From positions 7,512,134 to 7,576,133 of the forward strand of contig CM055618.1 of assembly GCA_029379385.1 (NCBI GenBank): a stretch of 64,000 bases of DNA, written 5' to 3'. Position 1 is the first letter of the stretch, and each line of letters opens with the position of its first letter. Source of the stretch: Quillaja saponaria. Lineage: Eukaryota > Streptophyta > Magnoliopsida > Fabales > Quillajaceae. The translations under genes were made by a program, and so were the position numbers. A model generated the notes under the pieces. That model had not been told where the DNA came from. It searched no databases and worked only from the letters and a program-made list of their open reading frames with translations. Shown piece by piece: positions 25,259 through 35,900 of the stretch.

Positions 25259-25657
25259 TGTTAATATAGTATAATGACAACCAATGGGAGTGTGCCACGT
25301 GGCGGTTGCTTATTCACTTGCATACTTGAACAGTTCCGGGGGCCCATGCACGAGCTCGTCTGCCCTATATATACTTGTCGTTTTCTTGAAGAAGGTAAGA
25401 TATACAAAAGGTAAAAGTTTAGTTACCAGCCCTCTTATTACTGTTTACTGAACTCTTCCTCTTTATCACTTATTCATTGGAGGATCTTGGGAGTTCACTC
25501 CGGACACGGCTCCCGTCCTCTATTTTGCAGGGCTCGAGAACGCCAGGTCGCCCGGTCTCCAGCTCGGACAAGTACTAAGTCTCCAGCTCAGATAAGTGGA
25601 ACCCATTGAGGAGACCGCCTCGCCAGGTCATCAGCTTGGACAAATCCAACATTAACA
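25259..25657 (+). repeat. 3' LTR of the Tat element
   Basis: A 399-bp copy of the 5' LTR with the same termini. CCAAT-N9-CCACG is at 25281-25299, the G-box CACGTG at 25296-25301 (here inside the palindrome GCCACGTGGC), and TATATATA at 25366-25373. GTATC at 25658-25662 is the right target duplication. The purine tract before this LTR is weak (CATGGGACTAG). The LTR points toward the CPSF73-II gene, whose start codon is about 1.3 kb downstream. Confidence 0.95.
25281..25301 (+). promoter_or_regulatory. ERSE plus G-box in the 3' LTR
   Basis: The same CCAAT-N9-CCACG arrangement as in the 5' LTR. One of the nine spacer bases differs between the two LTRs, while the CCAAT and CCACG blocks are unchanged. 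This LTR could act on downstream DNA, including the CPSF73-II promoter; that is inference. Confidence 0.55.
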
Positions 25658-25662
25658 GTATC

Positions 25663-26998
25663 TATTGTGGGAAAGTTATAGTTACACTTCCAAATGAAAA
25701 AGAACATTAGGATGTTTTCAATGTAAATAAGTCGATCTGTTTTAATATTACTGTATGTTTTAAGATAAAAGACTTCTGAATTTGTATCCTGCTGTCCTTT
25801 CCTTTGCCATAGTTAGGTTCTTGGAGCTCTCTATTTGAGCATGTCATTCTCAGTGTGTGGCTTTTCTCAGAGTACTTGTACATTTTCATTCATTATTTGT
25901 TTTGTCTTAATTTTATTACTGCTGTTGCAATTTACTATTTTGTATTTACTGTTTGAGAAAACAATATAACAGGAAGTTCATTTTTACTGGTATTTGAATT
26001 ATGAATAGATTTATCTTCCTCAATTTTTTTCTTTTTTCCATTGGCTGCTCATTGATATCTGTCACCAAAAAAAATAGGGCTAGTGGGTCGGTCAGGTTCA
26101 AGTAGCCCATACAAAACGGGTATAAATTTAGGTGTGGAAATGGGTTTGAAAATGGTTTTGGGTATGTACAGTTTTGAAAATGGTTTTGGGTATGTACAGT
26201 TTTGGGTGACCCGACCCATTATCACTCTTACGGTACTTGTAAACTTAATTATTTTCAATTTCTTCTCATTGCAAAACGGTGTCGTTGCTTGTGCCCAAAC
26301 TCATGTTACCTTTATCGGGAGTGTTCATGATTCGGGTTGGGTTGGTTTTAAATAAAATTTTAATCAATCTAAAACCATATGTTTGAGTTTTGAAGTAATT
26401 AACATTGATTTTGATTATGTTGGTTAACCAATTCAATCAAATTGGTTTGGATTGATTTTTTAATTCGATTGAGTTTTTTAATTTTTAAGTTTTGTTCATC
26501 ATCACAATTAAGATTAAAGCTTTTAGCTTGGTTTGCGTCTCAAGGGGATGAAACAAGGTTAAGGCTTTAATAAATTTAGAAACGGAGAGAAAATTTAGCT
26601 TTTAATATTAAAAATATATAAAATTAAATATTTAACAATATTAATAATTTTTATTTAAATTAAAAAATTTTATATAAAATTTGGTTCAATTTCGATTAAT
26701 TTTTTTTTCATTTTTTAATCAATCATAATCAGAGTTTTAAAAAAAATTATAAAAAATAACCAAATAAAACCAATTTTTTAAAGAATGGCTTAGATTGATT
26801 TGGTGGGTCTAACCACCCCCATATTTTTCCAATTGTTTCTTGACCCTCTTGACTATATCTTCCTTAAAGCGAGGAGACGGCGCCGTTTTGACCCTCCCAG
26901 CCGCTTCATTCGGTACCGCCACCCATCACCAGTGCGGAAGCTGCTGTGAATTCTTCATAGTTTCACCTGCATCATCTCCATACTTGGGTTACTTACTA
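25663..26998 (+). other. Upstream region of CPSF73-II, right of the Tat insertion
   Basis: No separate gene. Positions 25663-26040 continue the pre-insertion intergenic DNA. A 28-bp unit (TTTGAAAATGGTTTTGGGTA then TGTACAGT) is repeated twice at 26145-26200, inside a segment with GGGTCGG and GACCCGACCC ends that looks like a worn transposon. About 26318-26819 is rich in GGTTTGGATTGATTT-type sequence, also transposon-like, without clear terminal repeats. About 26860-26998 is GC-richer and is the likely 5' UTR. The CPSF73-II frame is open upstream to an ATG at 26840. Confidence 0.45.
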
Positions 26999-29900
26999 AT
27001 GGCCATAGACAGTCTCATCCTAGGTAACTCATCCTCTTCTTTATGCTTTTATCAAGGCTTCTTTTTTCCTTAAAAATTATTATAGTGGTTTACTTCCAGG
27101 TGCTGGGCAAGAAGTTGGGAAGAGTTGTGTGGTGGTAACGATCAATGGGAAGCGAATTATGTTCGATTGTGGAATGCATATGGGCTATCTCGATCACCGC
27201 CGTTACCCCGATTTCTCACTCATTTCTAAGTCGGGGGATTTTGATAATGCCCTCACTTGTGTCATTATAACCCATTTGTATGAATGAACTATTCAAAATT
27301 TTTGTTTTTAGCTAAGAATTGAGATATTGGGTTCCCTTATATCAATTTGGTCTCACATATAACTTTTGCAAATAAATTGACAGTCACTTGGATCATGTTG
27401 GGGCATTGCCATACTTCACAGAAGTTTGTGGGTATCGTGGACCCATTTATATGACAGTAAGTTATTCCACGTGCTTGACGAAATATTTGCCTTAAATGAG
27501 CTGAGGAATTCAGTGTGTAATGAATTTTTATACCTTCTATATTAGAATTTAGAAACATCAAATAAATTTTATTCTTTTGAATATAATGTTTTTGTTTTTG
27601 TTGTTGTTGTTGTTTTTTTTTTTTTTGTTTGTTTGTGATGCTGCCTGATATTCAGCAATAAAAATTGAGAGAACAAGTAAGTTGCAGCTTGGCCTGACTT
27701 ATGCAATGTTGGTTATATGGGAGAGAAACTCATAGTAGAATGAGGACGGCTAGGAAAAGTTACATCTGACACAGTCGTAGCATCCTGACCATGCATGCAA
27801 TCACCTCATGTGCACCTGTTAGCCGCAGTCATGGTTGGGAATTGGGATGTGCATGTCATGTATGTGCGACTGAAGCTAGCAACTGCCATGATAGAATAGG
27901 ATTTATCAATTTCAAACTTGAATTGTTGTGGGCAGTGAAATTGTCACTACATTCTTACGAAAAGGAAGTTTAGTATAAGTGTTTGTTAAATTTTAGCCTC
28001 TTGATTGTTTTTTACTTTATTTGCATGTAGTCATTTTCTCATATAAAACTTATTTTGTCAGCCTTTTTTGTCTTGTGTAAAATAATGCTTATTCTGTTAG
28101 TAAAAGCTTCTAAAATATTGTTGTATGTCCGTGTTAGATAAATACACCATGTGCCTGTGTTGTTCAAATGGGGTCACCTGTTCTAATTCCTCCCGCATTT
28201 GACTAGTTTTTCATACTTATGTGTATTATTTTAGTGTAGTCATTTGGCTTGATAAACATTTTAATTGTGGCCTTACAAATTCACACTTGGCGATGAAATT
28301 TGATGTTGTTCAACATCAAATGGTGTTTTTTTTACTGCTAATATAATATAAAAGAAAATATTTTAATGCTTTTATTAAAATGATTTTGAATGCAGTATCC
28401 AACAAAAGCTCTGGCTCCTCTGATGCTGGAAGATTATAGGAAAGTCATGGTTGACAGAAGGGGTGAGGAAGAGCAATTTTCTTCTGATCATATTGCGGAA
28501 TGCATGAAGAAAGGTACATGAAGTTCAATTTCTCCCTTAATAGTGGGTGTTAGAAAAGTCACTTTTCTAGTTTGAATATACCATTTGAGAGAGTTGGATA
28601 TGAGAAAACTGATTGAGCTTGTCTAGTGGGCTTAAAATCATCTATAACATTAACATGGCTTTAGGGGAGTTACTTCATATCTTTTGTAATTAATTACTGT
28701 AAGTGGTTTTGTGCTGTGAAGCATGCAACTTTCTGGGAGCTTATTGCACATATTTATCATATTGATTGATAAATCTTCTTGGAATGAGTCCCTCTATCTA
28801 AAGATTCAATAAATTTCATGTTTCTCACCAATCACCATTTAGTAAATCTCAGTAGCACCCCCGTTCAGTATGTAGATGTTCCTTATAGTTTGTAGGCATC
28901 ACCCTGGACATTTTTTATTTAACTTTTGTTTTTTCATTGATTGAAGATGGATAGCTAGTCCCTTTTATCTATTGTCTTTATAAGTATTATTTTCTTTTTA
29001 TAGTCGCTGACACTAATAATTTCTTCTGTGAACTTTGTTTGTTTATATAGCTTACTTATTCATAAATGTAGTATAAAAAGGTCCTTTTGCATTTAAAAAA
29101 AATAAAAAATTATGTTCTTTTCCTGAATGCAGTTATAGCAGTGGATCTGAAGCAGACTGTACAGGTTGACAACGATCTTCAGATACGAGCCTACTATGCA
29201 GGACATGTGAGGCTTTTGGACTTCATAGCTAGAGCATTTTCTATGTCAACAACTAAGTTTGCATATTTAGTGGTAGATCTAATACCAGTCATGTTTGCAA
29301 CAGTGTTTATTGTTGTTATGATCTTCTTGCTCTACTCCTTTCTGGTTTTGCTGACAAGGAGACTTTCCTGTGCTCATAACATACTTAATTGTGTCACTTA
29401 CATTTTTTAAGACAACAGTTTAAGTCTTCCATAAGAACTCTCAATAGGGGTCACAATCTTCCTGAATCTGATAAATGCTTAAAAAAACTCTATTATTTGT
29501 TCCACGCAAAGGGACTCCAATTTGAAGTATAAATTGATAGTTTACTTAATCCTTAAAGCAAGACGTTTTGTTCTAGAAGATTGCAAGTCATTATTTGTAG
29601 TGCCCTTAGAGAACCAGATTGTCTTGGGCATGATGAGAATATTGGTCTATGCATTACTGAGAAGGTATGCAACTGGTCTTCATGAACTTTGGAGTAGTAT
29701 GGTGAGTTGTAATATGGGGAGGATAGTGATGAATGGCGTACTTTATTGGTTCATGCCTTCATGGTCTCATGGAGTGGTATAGGCAAGTTATTACGACTCA
29801 TGGGAGACCCTTGTGTAGTTGTTGTATTAAAATTGGATATTGTTTTAAAAGGGATGGAGGGCTATCTTGTATTAGTTTGTTTTTCTTTCTTTTATCTCAC

Positions 29901-32900
29901 TTCCCTAAAGGAGGATTTCTCTTCATCCTTCTTGTACTTTCTACTTTCTTCCTGTTAATATAATTTCTTCTTTTATCCAAAAATAATAATAAACTTGTAG
30001 ATTGTAGATCTGTTGGACTGGGATGATCCCTGCCAGAGATCTTCCTTGTGACCTTGTTTCCTTTATCTATATCTATTTGGTGAAAGATACAAATGTAGAA
30101 AATCTTGTGGATTAGCTAGATGAGCCTGTTGTCAGTTTGCTGGAATTTTTCTCTCCCTCTCCTTGCTACCTCATGGTTCATGCACTAATCAGTTTTGGAC
30201 CTTCCATCATGTTGGTTGGAACTCAGAATAAATAGTTATCATTATTCTTCTGCAGCTGAAGCTCTTGAATTCCATATTTGGTAGTCCTTTTTGTTCCTTT
30301 ATGTTCTTTATAGAATAGCTGAGGTGGCATGTACTATTTGGCAAAGTTATTGCCAATTCATCTGATAATGAAGGAACTGATTGATCTGTTATGAACATAG
30401 AGGAGATTGTTTAGCACACATTCATATGTTAGTTTAGGCAGTGATTCAATTGTTGTTCGGTGTTCCCAATAATTTGGTGTCTATAATCAATGGGGAATTT
30501 GTGTAGTCTGAAATTTGTTGTTTCCTGTAAAAAGTCAGTATATGTTTTTTAAGTATTTACTGAAACTTGCATAGTATAAGTTGAGACTGTTTGCTTCTGC
30601 TATGTATACATGTCAAATGCATGTGACATCCAATGTAGTCATTTTTCCTGTTATCTACAGTATGTAATAGTGTTTGTGTAACTTGTAATGCTGCCTGATG
30701 ACCCAAGCTTGATACTCCTCTATCATACAGCATGAAGTACTAATCAAGGGGAACATGCTAGCAATTTTCCGTACTCTATTTTTCTGTTTTGGTCATTCAA
30801 TAATATATGTACATTGTTTTGTTATTTTATTCTAATGAATCCTCCATTATATATTTTATAAGGTTCTTGGAGCTGCAATGTTTCACGCAAAGGTGGGAGA
30901 CACAGAAATGGTTTATACTGGGGATTACAATATGACACCAGATAGACATCTTGGGGCAGCTCAAATTGATCGACTACGGCTCGATCTTCTTATCACAGAG
31001 TAAGATCATCTTTCTGCACATGCACATGCATGTTTATTATTTGCCATTGGTCGTTTATGTCATGATCTATCTGAAAATGTAAAAACCAAAAATGTAGGCA
31101 ATGGAAACCTATAGATTTTGAGGAGTAGATAATTTGTTCCTTTGTCTTTCTGTTTCGGGCAAATTAAGAATCGCCTTTTTCAAATTAGGAATATACTCTA
31201 CGAAGACGGTAGTTCAACACAATAATCAATTGCTCTGCTGATAAATAGTTTCAAATTCTATTATATATGAAAAAGAAAGCATTTGAGGGGTGAAATTATT
31301 AACTTACGATGAAAACAAAATGCTAGAAGAAAAGAACAAAAATATTTTAAACAGAAAATATTTACATGTATTGTCTATTGAAATTTGAGTAAAACAAGAA
31401 AGGCGGCATTTGGATCAGACATGTGGATCAGAATTCAAAGGCACAACTTAAAATATTCCCCTCTGAATAGCTTTAAAAGATGACCCAAGTGGTAACCCCA
31501 AGTATGACTTGGGGAGAAAGGAGACCTTACACCCCAGGACGTTAGACATCTCTGAAATGTTATCAACTTCTCTCACCAAAACAACCTCACTCTTGGATAA
31601 ATTAATTTTCAACCCAGAGACAGCTTGGAAACTGAACAATATAAGTTCGGTAACTTCAATTGTTCACTATCTACTTCACAAAATAAGAGGGTATCATCCG
31701 CAAACAATAAGTGAGTTATACGAAGTTGAGCAGTTGAATTGTTCACTGAAAAACCATTCAACCAACCCAAGGCAGCAGCTTGTGAGATCAATCTCCTAAA
31801 AGCTTCTATAAAATTATATAAGAGAAATGGAGATAAAGCTCCCTGTCGCAAACTGCGAGAAATCGCAAAAAACCTACCGGAGATCCATTGATAGTCACTT
31901 AGAAATGGGCCGTTGAAATACACATGCAGATCCAGTCTATCCAAGAGATAAATCAGGAAATTCCAATTAACATGATCAAAAGCTTTCTTCACATCAAGTT
32001 TTCATACCAAGCCTGATATTGATGATCAGAGTCTAGAATCAACACATTCATATGGATCCAGTTTTATGTCTAATGATTAACAAAAACCAGTGACATAAGT
32101 GCTATTTCTGCCTTTGATTTATTACATTCTAAATGGGAACTTTGCAACATGGCAATAACATTCCTATAATATTACTGTTACAGGTCCACATATGCAACTA
32201 CGATTCGTGATTCAAAATATGGTCGGGAGAGGGAATTTCTAAAAGTTGTATGTATTTGAGAACACTGATTCTGAACTCTTCATGCATTACTGTTGTTTTG
32301 TTTCTTTAAGTGTTTCTTTCTCGATTTTATAATTTGTTTGGTGCCTTGCTTCTTCCTTCTTTTTCCTTTTTTTGTCTTTCTAGATTTTATAATTTGTTAG
32401 ATCCTTCCTTGCTAATTGCATTCAAAATTCTTAAACTCTCAATTATTGTATGAAACAGTACATTGCAGTTACATTGTCAAGCTCATCAAAATTGCAAATT
32501 AGTATCTATGAACATTTCATTGGATTTTATATCCATACTTGTAAGTTCTATTAGATATGTACAATATTTTATAATATCTCATATGAACAGTTCTAAATTA
32601 TGTTTCATTTGACATAGCCTGGGCGACGTCATATTAATATTTTTGTTCAAAATTGCAATTCATTTTATGATGACTAAATTATTCTAACCTCTGTATTTTG
32701 GTAATATTACAGGGACATTTTCTATTTTTAAAATACATATAGGGTCATCCCCTAAAGCTTAAAGGTAATATAAAATACCTAAAATATTCTTATTTTTATT
32801 AAGTGACAAGTATAATTTAACATTATTTAGTTAAATTAACTATGAAATGATATTATAACTATTAATAAGAATTTTTTTATTCATGGTTTTTGTTATGTTT

Positions 32901-35900
32901 CACGCTTTTTTGTTTTGATTTTTTGAAAGTTAACTTGTCCTCATACATATATTTTTTTTAAATGTATCTTAGCTGATTTTTTTATTGTCCTTCATATTCT
33001 TTTGAAATTTTTATTTTTTACATAATCTTAATTACTTTTAAGATAAAGTAAATTGATTTAGGTTTGTTTCTAAAATGCTACATATATTTATCAACTTTAC
33101 ATATAACTTATGTTTATAATTTGATTTAATGGAATCTCTAGGGAAGCCAAACAAATTTTCAAATCTGAAAAAACTATACTTAAAAATTAAAATTTAACAC
33201 TGAATTACGATTAACAAGATGTATTTATTTTCAACAAAAAGAATGACTTGTTTTGGCTTTCTAATTTTTGTTTTGTTTACTTAAATTTCTATTTGTTTAT
33301 TTTTAATTATCTACTGTTATATTAGGAAAAAGAACTTTTAGAAATAAGATTTATTTATAGTGATAATAAAAAAATAAAAAATTACCTAAACACTAAGAAT
33401 AGACAAAAAAGCCAAAAAAATAAAACAAAAGGCCTTAAAAGAATCGAACTCTCAACACCACCCCAACAAAGAAGTAAAACTCAGCCACTAGATCACATCA
33501 TTCTATTGGTTTTTATTCGCTTCAAAGTATATTAATACTACTACTAGGTAAAAAAAATAAAAAAAATTAGCTCAGGCATAGGCTGGCCTGGGTTGTGGGT
33601 CCGCCACTGCCTCTAGTTGAATCCCAGTTGAACCTATAGCCCTTGGACCTCTTGCATGTCCAGTTTGGTTCTCAGAACACTTCTTTTGATAATATTGTAT
33701 TGTATTGAGAAGAAAACAAAGTCTTGTGTGTGTATGTCTGGCAAGTGGCAAGCAGATGGTTAGTGGCTGTTATTGTATAAGTTTATCAGCTTACTTCATT
33801 AACTCCTTATTTCCACAAAGCATATGATAAAGGTATTGACTACCTGCTCTCTAGATATTCTTGTTCTCCATCCCAAGGTGGGACAGAGGGAGGAAACAAT
33901 TAGTTACCGCACTTAGCAGTCAACTTCCTAGTTTTAAGGCTGCATGTTGTTTGCTACCTTTTAAAACTAAACTTAGTTGCTATTCTTACTTGTTATGTTG
34001 GTTTGGAAATTAAAAGTGTTTGATCAATTTGACCCAACTGAGACACACCTAAAATACTGATGCTTAAATATGAAGCTATAATGTTTATCTCCTCATCTGT
34101 ATTCATATACATTCTTGCATAATTTAATTGATACAGAATTTTTAGAAATTCATCTTTTTAGTTTATATCTGTTCTCTCTTGGCCAATTCTTGCTAAGCTT
34201 CATTTTTTAATCTCCTCCCTCCATTTGGCCTTTTAAAACTAGTTTTGACTTAATAAGCGGAAAAGAAGTTATTAAGATGCTAAGATCAATTATTGTTTAT
34301 TCTCCTCGCCAATCAAGCAGCAACGCTGCTTGTGATAGGCTTTAGCTCTAAGCCGCTATCATTCGGTTCGAATATTCTGTGTTAAAACAATGTTCAGGCT
34401 CTGGATTAGTTTTGCATAACATTGAGTGCTTATATCTACTTTAGGTGGTTTCATTTGTACATTTTAGCACTAATATTCTGTAAGTGTTCTATTCTCCAAA
34501 GAACAAGGTGATGTTATCAACCATTAGTTCACTCCGGATGCACGCCATATGCTTTGTTGAATTCTCACGAAAACATATTTTAGATCTGCATATTTGAAGG
34601 CCTTTTCATTTATTTATTTTGACACTAACTATCCAAAAATGTTCTATACTTACATTCCAAAAAACTAGGTGTTGTTATCAACCATTTGTATATATATAAT
34701 ATAGCTTGTGTAGTTGAGGCTGCCCCATCTGACAGTGTTTTTAATGAATTTTTACTTAATAAAAGAAACTACCATCTTTCTAATTTTGGAAGTAATTTAA
34801 TGTAGGTTCATAAATGTGTTTCTGGAGGCGGAAAGGTGCTTATTCCAACATTTGCTCTTGGTAGAGCTCAGGTATTGTCTTGATGATGGCTATTAGCCAT
34901 GTTAATATGATGTGTCTGTACTTGAAATAGGGAGTTATGCTATAGTTGCTGGAGAAAGATTACCAGTTTGGTGCCAATCCTAACTATTACATTGTACTTC
35001 ACATCTTACTATGAACCGGGCCCCTTCCACTTCTTAAATGATAACAGAAGTAAAAGCAAATAGGCAATACATCTAACTTGTGCTGTGTGTTGAAAGTTTT
35101 GAGATTCTAAATGTTGGTCCATAACAAAGTCCTCTGCTTATAATATGCAAATCTGCATTCAGGCTTTATATTTCGTTCTGCTGACTTCAATCCAGATAAG
35201 GCCAAACTATTATTTTACCAGTTTAGAAGCCCATGATGTACTATCTAAAAGATATTTTCAAGTTTAAATTTGTGTAATAAAAATGTTGAGCAAGTCAAAT
35301 CTTTATGTATTCATGCCTCATGGTGCTGCCGTTTTAAATATCATTTTATAGCTTACATATCAGTTGGTGTAGGATTTTCACGAGTTTCTGAAAAAAAGGA
35401 TTCATTTTGTTGTAGTTTCCCCTGCAACATTTTCTTGTTTACCCTTTTAAACATAGAGCATGTGTCCCCACTCCCCATTCATACACACAAAAGTATATTA
35501 TTCATTAACTTTTTAGGATGAAATGCATTTGATCTATTAAGTTTATGCATTATTATCATGTAGGAACTGTGTATCTTGTTGGACGATTATTGGGAACGCA
35601 TGAATTTGAAGGTTCCTATCTACTTCTCGGCAGGTTTGCACTGTCATCTCTTTCGCATATACAATTGTGTATACCTACGTGCTCTACTTCATAATATAAT
35701 TGATCATGTCATATGATAGCATGAGTTTTGATAAGGCTATGCTGATGAAAATAACTCATTTAGCTCTCATGGTGGTGTTTTGGTAATCTGCTTAAGCTTG
35801 AAGATTCAAGATCTTTTGTTTTTGTTTTAAACAAAAAAAAAAAAAAACTCAATGTCTTAAACAAAGAAAAACCGCAGGTTTGGAGAGTAAATTTGGATAG

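Larger units (their letters stand above)
15755..25657 (+). mobile_element. Complete Ty3/gypsy Tat-lineage LTR retrotransposon, 9.9 kb
   Basis: Two LTRs of 399 bp each (15755-16153 and 25259-25657) start TGTTAATATAG and end ACATTAACA. They are bounded outside by the same five bases, GTATC (15750-15754 and 25658-25662), so both insertion boundaries are certain. The internal order is primer-binding site, gag, protease, RT, RNase H, an additional archaeal-type RNase H, integrase, 140-bp tandem repeats, an antisense gene, then the 3' LTR. The extra RNase H and the antisense gene between integrase and 3' LTR are hallmarks of the Tat lineage. Base composition is clearly richer in GC than the surroundings. 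The LTRs differ at about 31 sites by eye, which implies an insertion of a few million years at usual plant rates. Stops and frameshifts in gag and pol make this copy non-autonomous today. Confidence 0.95.

Noticed and set aside
29522..29963. Plus-strand frames of 70-86 residues in CPSF73-II intron 5
   Set aside because: No motif is recognisable. A T-rich end followed by AAAAATAATAATAA near 29980 hints at a retroposed 3' end, but too little is left to name it.
33595..33609. GGGTCCGCCACTG, similar to one end of hAT-type transposons
   Set aside because: No matching opposite end or 8-bp target duplication was found in intron 7.
34316..34380. tRNA-like stretch containing GGTTCGAAT
   Set aside because: The arms do not pair as an acceptor stem or anticodon loop, and no A-box is present at the right distance.
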